A DNA stretch of 18,420 nt from an uncultured Eubacteriales bacterium (GCA_900542425.1 UQNQ01000029.1:1-18420), one strand, 5' to 3'. Positions 8,459-16,734 are shown, counted from the first letter of the stretch. The notes: generated from the letters alone by a model not told the origin. Translations and numbers: made by a program.

Positions 8459-8478
8459 TCTCCGCACAGAAGCGGAAA
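8459..8478 (-). other. RNA hairpin just upstream of the rseP ribosome binding site
   Basis: On the minus-strand RNA, TTTCCGC pairs with GCGGAGA (7 base pairs including one G-U) around a 6-base loop. The structure ends two bases before the ATGGAG region used as the rseP Shine-Dalgarno site. It has no following T-run, so it is not a terminator. It could influence translation or mark an RNA processing site. That role is a guess, and a short stem like this can arise by chance. Confidence 0.3.
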
Positions 8479-8554
8479 TTTTTGGTTAGCTTTACAGAGA
8501 ATCTAAAATCAAAAACAAGAAGGGGTTATTGACTGTCATAGAATAGGATGCTTT

Positions 8555-9706
8555 TTATTCATGAAATTGTTCTCTGATTTTCTGCCGCACTTCGATATTT
8601 GTTTGCTCGATGTCAGATATGGAAGGATTTTCAAGGGTCGAGGAAGTCTTCATATACTCCTCTACAATTTGAAAGATATCCGTAAATGAAATCTTTTGGT
8701 GCAAAAACAGAGAAACTGCTTCCTCATTTGCCGCATTCATCACGCATGGAAGCAGTCCGCCGCACCGCGCCGCGGATTCAGCGAGAGCAAGTAAAGGAAA
8801 TGTTTTTCTGTCCGGCTCATAGAATGTTAATTTTCCAATCTCTGTGAAATTAAGTGGGCTGCAAGGTGATGATATTCTGTCCGGATAGGTAACCGCATAT
8901 TGAATCGGAAGTCGCATGTCTGACGCGCCAAGCTGAGCTATCACTGCCATATCATTGTATTCCACCATGGAATGGATTATGCTTTCCCGATGGATGAGAA
9001 CCTCGATTTTATCCGGCGAAACACCGAACAAATGCATAGCCTCTATAATCTCCAATCCTTTATTCATCAGGGTTGCACAATCTACCGTGATTTTAGCACC
9101 CATTTTCCATGTAGGATGCCCGAGAGCTTGTTCTACTGTAACAGAAGCTAACTCGTCCGGTTTCATTCCAAAAAACGGCCCTCCGGAACAGGTGAGCAAA
9201 ATCCTTCGAATCTCAGAGTTCTTTTTTCCTGCAAGACATTGAAAAATAGCACTATGTTCGCTGTCGACCGGAATGATTTCGCATCCTTTTTGTGCTGCGT
9301 ATTTCATTACGATATCACCCGCTACCACGATCGTTTCTTTATTGGCAAGTCCGATTCGGGGAAAACGGCAGATTGCCGCAAGTGCCGGACGAAGTCCGTC
9401 AAATCCGCTGATGGCATGAATACAAACATCGGAAGAAAGGCGTTCCAACATTTCATAAATGCCGTCTTTACCTGAAAAAATTTTCGTGCCTGTATCTTTT
9501 ACAGCGAAGCTTAGGGCTTTTGCAGCCTTTTCATCTTCAACAGCAGCATATTGGGGATGAAACAATCGGATTTGTTTCTCTCCCAGTTGAATATTCTTTC
9601 CAAATGCAATAGCATCGACCGGATACTGATGAAATCGTGCGATATCGAGAGCCTGAGAGCCCACAGAGCCTGTTGAACCAAGTACCGTAATATGTTTTAG
9701 TCCCAC
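8555..9706 (-). CDS. dxr: 1-deoxy-D-xylulose 5-phosphate reductoisomerase (Dxr/IspC)
   Basis: This 383-residue enzyme converts DXP to MEP with NADPH, the committed step of the MEP isoprenoid pathway. The NADPH-binding GSTGSVG is at residues 10-16, and ANKET at 121-125. The metal-binding set is present: Asp148 and Glu150 in VDSEHSA, and Glu219 in the MNKGLEIIEA stretch. The HRESIIHSMVEY motif of the flexible active-site region and the C-terminal AANEEAV helix are intact. This is the target of fosmidomycin. The start is GTG (9704-9706), with AGGAG 9 bases upstream and no better ATG nearby. It follows cdsA by 30 bases in the operon. Confidence 0.97.
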   Translation of the reverse strand: MGLKHITVLGSTGSVGSQALDIARFHQYPVDAIAFGKNIQLGEKQIRLFHPQYAAVEDEKAAKALSFAVKDTGTKIFSGKDGIYEMLERLSSDVCIHAISGFDGLRPALAAICRFPRIGLANKETIVVAGDIVMKYAAQKGCEIIPVDSEHSAIFQCLAGKKNSEIRRILLTCSGGPFFGMKPDELASVTVEQALGHPTWKMGAKITVDCATLMNKGLEIIEAMHLFGVSPDKIEVLIHRESIIHSMVEYNDMAVIAQLGASDMRLPIQYAVTYPDRISSPCSPLNFTEIGKLTFYEPDRKTFPLLALAESAARCGGLLPCVMNAANEEAVSLFLHQKISFTDIFQIVEEYMKTSSTLENPSISDIEQTNIEVRQKIREQFHE

Positions 9707-9736
9707 GTATTTGTTCTCCTGCGAATTTTCGGATTT

Positions 9737-10579
9737 TTATCCTAAAATATATAGCTGATCCGGTAAAAGCAATGTAATTCCGTACAGAACGGGAGCGACT
9801 GCGATAATGGAGTCAAAACGATCCATCACTCCGCCATGACCTGGAAAAATAAATCCAAAGTCCTTGATGCCGCATTCCCTCTTAATATAAGAAGCAATTA
9901 AATCTCCAAGTTGTGAAACAATCGCGATCACAACGGAAAGTATCAGCAAAGCAATATAATTGACAGAAACATCAAAGCATTTGTCTAAGATAAGACCGTA
10001 TACGGAATAACCGAGAATACATCCGAAGATACCTCCGACGGCACCTTCCACGGTTTTTTTAGGACTGACTGCCGGTATCAGTTTATGCTTACCAAGAAGA
10101 ACACCCACAAAGTATGCGCCGGTATCGGTCATCCATGCTCCGATAAAAATGAGTAAATATAAATATTGTCCTGTTTCCGGCCATTTGCGAAGCAAAATAA
10201 TGCTGAGAAATCCAATAATAATATAACAGGTCACTGATACCAATTCTGCCGCCTGAGAAAATTTGATGTTTCCGCAGGAAAACATGGTAAACGTAAAAAT
10301 CAGAAACAGATAGGCATATCCAACCGCAAATAAGGTCGGTATGAAATTGTCAAATTCCATATAGAACGTGGTCATGAGAAAGATCACGACTGCTGTAAAT
10401 ACATAGGAAGTAATTGCCAAAAGATACTTGCGCCGTACATTGATGCATCCGGTAATTTCATAAACAGCCAGAAGTGCCAGAAGTCCAAGAACAAGCGTAA
10501 ATATCCATGTGTCGGAAAAAATCAAAACAGGAATCAGAATTGCGATACAGACAATAGCGGTGATAATCCTTTTTAACAT
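9737..10579 (-). CDS. cdsA: Phosphatidate cytidylyltransferase (CDP-diglyceride synthase)
   Basis: A 280-residue polytopic membrane enzyme that makes CDP-diacylglycerol from phosphatidate and CTP, the branch point of phospholipid synthesis. The sequence is hydrophobic along most of its length. It ends with the CdsA signature region: SQLGDLIASYIKRE, then KDFGFIFPGHGGVMDRFDS, which holds the conserved Asp and Gly residues. The reading frame is open further upstream to 10633, but that part overlaps uppS in another frame. The ATG at 10577-10579 starts the natural membrane helix (MLKRIITAIVCIA), and GGAGG lies about 8 bases upstream inside the end of uppS. I therefore use 10579. One base separates the uppS stop from this ATG, which implies coupled translation. 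Confidence 0.96.
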   Translation of the reverse strand: MLKRIITAIVCIAILIPVLIFSDTWIFTLVLGLLALLAVYEITGCINVRRKYLLAITSYVFTAVVIFLMTTFYMEFDNFIPTLFAVGYAYLFLIFTFTMFSCGNIKFSQAAELVSVTCYIIIGFLSIILLRKWPETGQYLYLLIFIGAWMTDTGAYFVGVLLGKHKLIPAVSPKKTVEGAVGGIFGCILGYSVYGLILDKCFDVSVNYIALLILSVVIAIVSQLGDLIASYIKRECGIKDFGFIFPGHGGVMDRFDSIIAVAPVLYGITLLLPDQLYILG

Positions 10580-10580
10580 G

Positions 10581-11285
10581 TCAAATTCCTCCGTATCTCC
10601 TGTTTCTTTGACGGAATTCTTCAAGGATAACATCGACCTCTTCCGTCGTAAAATCAGGCCATAAAGTATCCGAAAAAAACAATTCCGAATACACTGACTG
10701 CCAAAGCAGAAAATTAGAAAGCCTCATTTCCCCACCCGTCCGGACAATCAAATCCGGAGGCGGGACAACCCCAGAGTAAATGGCTCCCGTGATATCCTCT
10801 TCTGTAACTGTTTTTCGTCCGCTTTCAATCAGAGAATTCACAGCATCCACAATTTCTCCTCTTCCACCATAATTTATGGCGATACAAAGGGTTTTAGAAC
10901 GGGATGCGGTAAGTCTTTCGATTGTTTCCATTTCCCGGCGCAATGTCGCGTCAAATACATTTCTGTTTCCGATAAAGATGACTCGCACATCGTTTTTTCC
11001 GAAATCCCGTTCTGCCTCTTTGATATAATCCCGGAACAACTTCATAATGGTATTGACTTCTTTTTTGGGACGTTTCCAGTTTTCAGTGGAAAATGCATAT
11101 ACGGTAACGTAATCGATACCTCTATCCGCGCAATGCCGAACAATTTCCTTAAATTTTTTCGCACCGGCAGAATGGCCGTATTCTCGTGGCAAATGTTTCT
11201 TCTTTGCCCATCTTCCGTTACCGTCCATAATAAAGGCGATATGCCTGATTCCGTTCTGATTTCCCTCTTTTTCCGATATCCCCAT
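10581..11285 (-). CDS. uppS: Isoprenyl transferase (undecaprenyl diphosphate synthase)
   Basis: A 234-residue cis-prenyltransferase that adds isopentenyl units to farnesyl diphosphate to build the C55 carrier used for peptidoglycan and wall polymers. The catalytic motif HIAFIMDGNGRWAKK is at residues 15-29, with Asp21 as the key acid. YVTVYAFSTENWKR, AINYGGRGEI, PDLIVRTGGEMRLSNFLLWQ and ELFFSDTLWPDF follow in family order. The Arg and Ser residues of the RTGGE/RLSNF segment bind diphosphate. The ATG has GGAG 5 bases upstream. An intrinsic-terminator structure lies between frr and this gene, so some or all transcription must read through it or start within a very short space. Confidence 0.97.
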   Translation of the reverse strand: MGISEKEGNQNGIRHIAFIMDGNGRWAKKKHLPREYGHSAGAKKFKEIVRHCADRGIDYVTVYAFSTENWKRPKKEVNTIMKLFRDYIKEAERDFGKNDVRVIFIGNRNVFDATLRREMETIERLTASRSKTLCIAINYGGRGEIVDAVNSLIESGRKTVTEEDITGAIYSGVVPPPDLIVRTGGEMRLSNFLLWQSVYSELFFSDTLWPDFTTEEVDVILEEFRQRNRRYGGI

Positions 11286-11314
11286 ATAAGCTCCGTTTAT
11301 GATTGATTTTTATC

Positions 11315-11342
11315 AAAAAGCAACCGCCTTAAAAAGGCGGTT
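11315..11342 (-). terminator. Intrinsic terminator-like hairpin between frr and uppS
   Basis: A perfect 9-base stem (arms 11334-11342 and 11322-11330, AACCGCCTT with its complement) and a 3-base loop are followed on the minus strand by GC and TTTTT. It begins 8 bases after the frr stop. The two-base gap before the T-run may weaken it. It faces the direction of operon transcription and sits inside a normally continuous essential operon, so it is probably a partial terminator. Confidence 0.75.
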
Positions 11343-11350
11343 CCTTAAAG

Positions 11351-11905
11351 TCAGATCTCCATAATTTCTTTTACCTTGCCCGCAGTTACCGCGTCTACTT
11401 TTTTGATATAAGAATCGGTAAGGTCCTGAACCTGCTTTTCAGAGGCTTTTTGTTCGTCTTCGGTCATTTCGGAATTTTTTTTCAACGCTTTGCATTTATC
11501 GTTTGCATCGCGCCGGATATTCCGAATTGCCACTTTAATTTCTTCGCCCTTGGATTCGACTTCCTTCTTTTTTTGTTTTCTGGTTTCCTCCGTCATAGGC
11601 GGAAACGAAAGACGGATTGTTTTTCCATCATTCTGTGGATTAATGCCAAGATCACTTTCGTTAATTGCTTTTTCAATTGAACGCAACGTTGTAGAATCCC
11701 ATGGCGTGATAGTCAGTGTTCTGGGATCCGTCGCCTTTACCTCCGCCATCTGAGAAATCTGTGTCGGAGAACCATAATAATCAACCGTAATTTTATTCAG
11801 TACAACCGGATTTGCCCTTCCGAGACGTATGGAATCAAGCTCTGATTCATAGGAAGAAATTGTTTTTTGCATTTTGTTTTCAAATTCTTTCAGTTCAAGC
11901 TTCAT
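11351..11905 (-). CDS. frr: Ribosome recycling factor
   Basis: A 184-residue protein of normal family length. With EF-G it splits the post-termination ribosome so that subunits can be reused. The N-terminal helix (MKLELKEFENKMQKTISSYESELDSIRLGRANPVVLNKI) contains the invariant GRANP. Domain II follows with the VDYYGSPTQISQMAEVKATDPRTLTITPWD segment, and the long C-terminal helices carry LSFPPMTEETRKQ and IRNIRRDANDK. The ATG overlaps the pyrH stop (shared bases 11903-11904) and has a strong AGGAGG 9 bases upstream, within the end of pyrH. The pyrH-frr pair is conserved across bacteria. A terminator-like hairpin follows at once. Confidence 0.98.
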   Translation of the reverse strand: MKLELKEFENKMQKTISSYESELDSIRLGRANPVVLNKITVDYYGSPTQISQMAEVKATDPRTLTITPWDSTTLRSIEKAINESDLGINPQNDGKTIRLSFPPMTEETRKQKKKEVESKGEEIKVAIRNIRRDANDKCKALKKNSEMTEDEQKASEKQVQDLTDSYIKKVDAVTAGKVKEIMEI

Positions 11906-12627
11906 TTTTTTGTACCTCCTACAATGGTACCGATTTTTTCACCGGTAACCGCTTTTATAATATTTTCAGGGTCATCCAATCCGAAAAGAAGAATCGGAAT
12001 ATGATTTTCCATACTGAATGAAGTTGCCGTAAAATCCAATACACGAAGTCCGTCACGCAAAATATCAATATATTCAATACTGTCAATTTTTTTCGCTTCC
12101 GGATCCAGCTTAGGATCTGCTGTATAAACACCGTCAACATTTTTTGCAAGCAGAACAATATCTGCTCCGATTTCAGCGGCTCTTAAGACCGCTGCTGTAT
12201 CCGTAGAAAAATACGGACTTCCGATACCGCATCCAAAAATTACGACACGTCCTTTTTTCAAATGAGAAATTGCCTTGTTCCGAATATACGGTTCCGCACA
12301 TTCCTTCATCTCAATCGCGGTCATGACACGAGTTTCAACGCCCATTCGCTCAAATGTGTCTTGGAGGGCAAGACAGTTTATCACTGTTGCAAGCATCCCC
12401 ATATGATCAGCACGTGTTCTGTCCATACCGGTTCCCTGTCTTCCGCGCCATATGTTACCGGCGCCTACGACAATGCTGATCTCGACTCCCATATCCACAC
12501 ATCTCTTGATAACAGAACAAATGGTTTCAAGAAATGTATAGTTCAGAATACCATCTGCTCCGGCAGAGAGTGCCTCTCCCGATAATTTGATTAACACTCT
12601 CTTGTATAACGGCTGCTTATCCTCCAT
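11902..12627 (-). CDS. pyrH: UMP kinase
   Basis: A 241-residue bacterial-type UMP kinase of the amino acid kinase fold, phosphorylating UMP to UDP with ATP. Visible motifs are YKRVLIKLSGEAL near the start (ATP-binding Lys and glycine loop), VVGAGNIWRG, GMDRTRADHMGMLATVINC, and GCGIGSPYFSTDTAAVLRAAEIGAD for nucleotide binding. The ATG has an almost ideal AGGAGG 5 bases upstream. A sigma-A-like promoter lies at 12665-12693, making this the first gene of the pyrH-to-polC operon. Unlike many Firmicutes, rpsB and tsf are not upstream. An ABC permease gene lies there instead. Confidence 0.98.
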   Translation of the reverse strand: MEDKQPLYKRVLIKLSGEALSAGADGILNYTFLETICSVIKRCVDMGVEISIVVGAGNIWRGRQGTGMDRTRADHMGMLATVINCLALQDTFERMGVETRVMTAIEMKECAEPYIRNKAISHLKKGRVVIFGCGIGSPYFSTDTAAVLRAAEIGADIVLLAKNVDGVYTADPKLDPEAKKIDSIEYIDILRDGLRVLDFTATSFSMENHIPILLFGLDDPENIIKAVTGEKIGTIVGGTKK

Positions 12628-12664
12628 AGAATCCTCCTCGTGTCTCTATATTCATTCACATAAT

Positions 12665-12693
12665 ATATTACCTTAAAATGTCGGATTTGTAAA
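12665..12693 (-). promoter_or_regulatory. Sigma-A-like promoter for the pyrH-frr-...-polC operon
   Basis: The minus strand reads TTTACA (12688-12693), a 17-base spacer and TAATAT (12665-12670), with 5 of 6 and 4 of 6 matches to consensus. It lies 37 bases before the pyrH ATG in a 128-base AT-rich gap after the permease gene, where a promoter would be expected. Confidence 0.6.
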
Positions 12694-12755
12694 TATATTT
12701 TCTGAAATTCACATAGAAAGAATTTATATCTTTCTGCTTCCTTTTCAAAGAAACC

Positions 12756-15700
12756 TTATTCAACAGATTTTAAAGACTCCGTCATACTGATTTTGTCAAG
12801 TTTCGGCTTCATAATAAAGGTAGCGATAATAGAAAATGCAAAGGTAAGAAGAAACGCAATGAGGTAGCTCCATACAGAAACCGTCCTGCCAAACATAACA
12901 ATATCGATTTCGGCAGTTTTCACGACAAAAGAGGTAAGCAGGCGTCCTCCAAGTAACCCGCAGGCAGAGCCAATAAGAGTTAAAACAATATTTTCACGGA
13001 AAATATACATAGTAACCTCTTTATCTCGGAAGCCAAGAACCTTGAGGGTAGCAATTTCTCGGATGCGTTCGGAAATATTGATATTGGTAAGATTGTAAAG
13101 CACAACAAAAGCAAGCGCTCCGGCTGACATGATCAATACCAGCACAACGATGTCCATCACGCTCATAATATCAGAAAAAGTAGATTGGAGTTCAGATAGT
13201 CTTGTGAATGAAAGAATATTATCATTCTCTAATACGGCGGAAACCAAGGCGTCTTCGTCTTTTGTGTCATAACGAATTAGAAGACTGTTTGGTTCAAATG
13301 CTTCTTTACAGTAAAGCTGATATACGTCAGCGGTCATATATACATAATGATAAAGATAATTTTCCGCTATTGCAGTAATGGGAATCTCAACCTGTTGATT
13401 ATCCGTTATTTTTAATGAAATCGTATCCCCAACTGATAGGTTCAGCATGGTAGCTAATTTTTCGGTAATGATGACTCCGCTATTGTCAAGTGTCAATTTA
13501 TCATGTCCTTGTCTTGTCCGTAAGTTCATCATATCTTCTAAGACATCCAGATTTTCTGCGGAAAGCATGTTCACTTCCATCTCTGAATGATCATTTTTTG
13601 CGACTATTGTTTTCTGAATAACCGGAAGACTGCTGTAATCATCGCTGTATGAAGCAAGCGTATCCCCAATATAAGCAAGACTTGCTTCATCATTTATATC
13701 ATCCAGCACAACTACCGCATTATAGTTCCAGATTTCACTGTATTGCAAAGCTACAACATCATTGATCGAATCTCGGACGCCAAAGCCTGTCAGTATCAGA
13801 GCTGTACATCCTGCAATACCGACCGATGTCATCAGCATTCGTTTTTTATACCGAAATATATTTCTGGCAGATACTTTTCCGGTAAAATTCAGCATATTCC
13901 AAAGTGCCGGTATTTTTTCGACCCAAACTTTTTTTCCTTTGGGCGGTGCTTCGGGACGCATGAGTCTTGCGGGAAGATCTCTTGCGTAAGATCTTACCGT
14001 AAACCATACTGTCAGAGCAATGCATATCACCGCTACCAAAATACTGGGGATTGCAATCCCCCACACAAAAGGTGTTTCCACAGATGGAATTTGATAGATC
14101 ATTCCATAAGCATGAATGATGATCCTCGGGAAAAGAACAAAACCGATTAAAACACCGAGAACCGCACCCGATATCGTTGCCGTTAAAGCATATAGCATAT
14201 ATTTGATTACGACCGCAGCATTATTATATCCGAGCGCCTTGATGGTACCAATCTGCGAACGGTCATCCTCAACCATTCTTGTCATGGTCGTCAAAGATAC
14301 CAGCATAGCTACGACAAGAAAAAATACAGGGAATATTTTAGCGATATTATCGATTCTTTCTGCGTTTTGTCCATATTCGGTATAAGCGGGATTGGAATCT
14401 CTGTCATAAACAAAATATTCCGGTTCCTCTATTTCAGAAAGTTCTTTTTCTGCATCTTCAATTTGTGCTTGTGCATCGGCAATTTCCGCATCTGCCTTTG
14501 CTACTTCGGCAAGGAATTTCTCATTTTCTTCATTATATTTCGCAAGGTTTTCCTCGTATTCCGCCAATCCCTCCGTATATTCAGCTTCCGCTTCCGCAAG
14601 ATCTGCTTCTGCCTCGGCAAACTGTTTTTCAGCTTCTTCTTTTTTTTGCGGCAATTCGCGGCGGGCACGGTTAAACTCCGAAATCGCATTATCAAGCTCT
14701 TTTTTCCCTTCTGTCAATTGTTTATATGACTTATCAAGCTTGATTTTTGCTGCTGTCAGAGAAGATGCTAATTCATCATATTGATTTTTTACCGCAATAA
14801 CGCGCGCATCCTCCTCTCCATACAGTCCAGTTAAATATTCAACGTAAGCCTTTAATTGCTCTGCTCCGGCTAAACCTGATTCATATTCGGCAACGCCTTC
14901 TTCATACCGTTCCATGCCTACGCGGTACTCATATTCATAATCAGCAATGGTATTCTTTGCCTCTTCGATTTGCTTCTCAGCATCAGCAATTTCCTGTTCA
15001 AATTCCGCTTTCCCGTTTATCAGGTCGGCCTTTCCCTCGGCAATCTCTCGTTCTGCGTTTTCCAGTTTTTCTTTGGCTTCATCCAATTGCCGTTTTGCAT
15101 CATAAAGCTTTAATTCGGCATCTGCAACTTCCTCGTCTCTGCGTTTTTGCGCGTCAGCAAGTTCATTTTTTGCATTGTTAATTTCTTCTGTGATATCCGC
15201 TTTAATTTCCTGAAGCCGGACAAACGTTCTCCCGGAAAGCCGATTTTCTACTTCGTCCGATAAGGTTTTAGAAAGTTCTTCATACTCAGAGGAATAGCTG
15301 GAAAGTCCCTCCAAAGAATCGAATTTTAAGTATATTTCCGTATAATATTTCGATTGAAAGCATTCTTCGGGAATTAAAATAATAGAAGAGATTTTTCCAG
15401 AGGAAATATTTGTGCTGCCATATTGTGCGGCAGATACGTACATGGGAGAGTAAAAAGTGCCTACAACAGTAAACTCGTTACAAGAGAGGACATCATCCAT
15501 GTCCTGTTCATTATCAAGCGACAATGTGATTGTAGTTCCCAACATATTATTACCGAAAACAGAAGAAACTACAATACATTCATTCTCCTTTTCCGGTAAT
15601 CTGCCGGATATCAAATATGGGATGTTGATATCATATTCGGGATTATAGGAAAAAGCACGGCACACCATTTCATTACCATCTGTATTGACAATAAAATCCG

Positions 15701-15968
15701 AAAAATAGGAAGGATAGACATGTATATCGTTCATATCAGAAAGAACTTCCACATCTCTGTCAGAAAACCCATAGGTGGAAATCAGTCTGAAATCCATTAA
15801 TTTATAATTATCATAATAGCGGTCGGCACCAAGACGCATATCGTCACCGGTGGCAAGAATACCGGAAAAAAAACCGACACCGATTAAAACAATCGCAAAT
15901 ATCGCAATAAATCTGCTTTTATTCGACAATATCTGACGCATAGCGGATTTTGTAAAGCTTTTTTTCAA
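12756..15968 (-). CDS. FtsX/MacB-like ABC transporter permease with long extracellular coiled-coil insert
   Basis: A 1070-residue membrane protein with two FtsX-type modules. The first membrane helix is at about residues 18-40, followed by an extracellular region. Residues about 263-512 are an Ala/Glu/Lys-rich coiled coil, apparently two antiparallel arms around a turn near 375-390. Membrane helices follow at about 544-563, 588-612, 632-657 and 710-732, then a second extracellular domain (about 735-930) and three final helices at about 937-960, 988-1015 and 1030-1053. Family-typical stretches are MEDDRSQIGTIKALGY-like sequence near 570 and REIATLKVLGF near 970, which face the ATPase. The start is TTG (15966-15968), with AGGAGG 10 bases upstream and no suitable ATG. 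It follows its ATPase gene by 64 bases. Such pairs are mechanotransmitters or exporters. The substrate cannot be read from the sequence. Confidence 0.9.
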   Translation of the reverse strand: MKKSFTKSAMRQILSNKSRFIAIFAIVLIGVGFFSGILATGDDMRLGADRYYDNYKLMDFRLISTYGFSDRDVEVLSDMNDIHVYPSYFSDFIVNTDGNEMVCRAFSYNPEYDINIPYLISGRLPEKENECIVVSSVFGNNMLGTTITLSLDNEQDMDDVLSCNEFTVVGTFYSPMYVSAAQYGSTNISSGKISSIILIPEECFQSKYYTEIYLKFDSLEGLSSYSSEYEELSKTLSDEVENRLSGRTFVRLQEIKADITEEINNAKNELADAQKRRDEEVADAELKLYDAKRQLDEAKEKLENAEREIAEGKADLINGKAEFEQEIADAEKQIEEAKNTIADYEYEYRVGMERYEEGVAEYESGLAGAEQLKAYVEYLTGLYGEEDARVIAVKNQYDELASSLTAAKIKLDKSYKQLTEGKKELDNAISEFNRARRELPQKKEEAEKQFAEAEADLAEAEAEYTEGLAEYEENLAKYNEENEKFLAEVAKADAEIADAQAQIEDAEKELSEIEEPEYFVYDRDSNPAYTEYGQNAERIDNIAKIFPVFFLVVAMLVSLTTMTRMVEDDRSQIGTIKALGYNNAAVVIKYMLYALTATISGAVLGVLIGFVLFPRIIIHAYGMIYQIPSVETPFVWGIAIPSILVAVICIALTVWFTVRSYARDLPARLMRPEAPPKGKKVWVEKIPALWNMLNFTGKVSARNIFRYKKRMLMTSVGIAGCTALILTGFGVRDSINDVVALQYSEIWNYNAVVVLDDINDEASLAYIGDTLASYSDDYSSLPVIQKTIVAKNDHSEMEVNMLSAENLDVLEDMMNLRTRQGHDKLTLDNSGVIITEKLATMLNLSVGDTISLKITDNQQVEIPITAIAENYLYHYVYMTADVYQLYCKEAFEPNSLLIRYDTKDEDALVSAVLENDNILSFTRLSELQSTFSDIMSVMDIVVLVLIMSAGALAFVVLYNLTNINISERIREIATLKVLGFRDKEVTMYIFRENIVLTLIGSACGLLGGRLLTSFVVKTAEIDIVMFGRTVSVWSYLIAFLLTFAFSIIATFIMKPKLDKISMTESLKSVE

Positions 15969-16032
15969 TTCTACCGCACCTCCTGTGCTGCATTTTTGAT
16001 TTCAGACCGCCAAGTGAATTTTTTTAGCGGCA

Positions 16033-16734
16033 TCACCACTCGATTTCCTCTATCGATGCCGGGTGTTCACAGATAAGAACATCCTCTACCTTACTGCTTT
16101 TAATTTTTATCACTCTATTGGCAATTGGGGAAATCGCCGCATTATGCGTTACAATGACGACTGTCATTCCCTCTTTCCGGCAAGTTTCCTCAAGTAAAGA
16201 GAGAATCATTTTTCCTGTTACATAATCAAGCGCGCCTGTCGGTTCATCACACAAAAGAAGCTTGGGCTTCTTGGCAAGCGCTCTGGCAATGGCAACTCTT
16301 TGCTGTTCACCGCCGGAAAGCTGGGCAGGAAAGTTATCAAGCCGCTCACCAAGACCGACACGACGCAGCATTTCCTCCGCAGGAACGGAATCCCGTGAGA
16401 TCTGCGTTGCCATTTCTACATTTTCCCGCGCAGTAAGATTGGGAATCAAATTATAAAACTGAAAAACAAACCCGATATCAAACCGTCTGTAATCGATCAG
16501 CTGTTTTGCGTTGTAACGGGCAATATCCGCACCGTCGACAATAATTTTTCCGCTGTCACACGTATCCATCCCGCCCAGCATGTTCAAAATGGTGGTTTTG
16601 CCGGAACCGCTTGGTCCGACAATGACGGCAAGCTCTCCTTTTTCAATTTCAAAATCAATTCCGTCTGACGCTTTTATCGTCACATCTCCCATTTGATAGC
16701 ATTTTACCACTTGTTCAAGCTTTACAAAACTCAT
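16033..16734 (-). CDS. ABC transporter ATP-binding protein, MacB/LolD type
   Basis: A 233-residue nucleotide-binding subunit that powers the adjacent permease. The Walker A GPSGSGKTT is at residues 40-48, the Q-loop Gln at 92, the LSGGEQQRVAIARAL signature from 139, Walker B LLLCDEPTGALD at 159-170 and the switch His at 197 (VTHN). The DEPTGALD wording and the RRFDIGFVFQFYNLIP stretch are typical of the MacB/LolD/FtsE group that pairs with FtsX-like permeases. The frame opens earlier at TTG (16750-16752), but GGAG lies 6 bases before the ATG at 16732-16734, so I use that. It starts 21 bases after the stop of the HAD phosphatase gene. Confidence 0.95.
   Translation of the reverse strand: MSFVKLEQVVKCYQMGDVTIKASDGIDFEIEKGELAVIVGPSGSGKTTILNMLGGMDTCDSGKIIVDGADIARYNAKQLIDYRRFDIGFVFQFYNLIPNLTARENVEMATQISRDSVPAEEMLRRVGLGERLDNFPAQLSGGEQQRVAIARALAKKPKLLLCDEPTGALDYVTGKMILSLLEETCRKEGMTVVIVTHNAAISPIANRVIKIKSSKVEDVLICEHPASIEEIEW

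Noticed and set aside
8480..8530. Promoter for rseP in the dxr-rseP gap (TTGTTT with TGTAAA)
   Set aside because: Matches are 3 of 6 and 4 of 6 with a 16-base spacer, no better than background in AT-rich sequence.
8489..8541. Small minus-strand frame of about 15 codons in the dxr-rseP gap
   Set aside because: No ribosome binding site precedes its ATG, and its length is within chance.
10580..10633. Upstream extension of cdsA into uppS
   Set aside because: The 18 added residues are hydrophilic and out of character for CdsA. The GGAGG and membrane helix place the start at 10579.
12715..12735. Inverted repeat AGAAAGA / TCTTTCT after the permease gene as a terminator
   Set aside because: The 7-base stem is AT-rich and has no T-run on the minus strand. 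An alternative AAATTC/GAATTT pairing overlaps it. Too weak to call.
14367..14729. Plus-strand 120-codon frame rich in Phe opposite the permease coiled coil
   Set aside because: The Phe-rich composition is the antisense image of the Glu/Lys-rich codons in the coiled coil. No ribosome binding site or family match.
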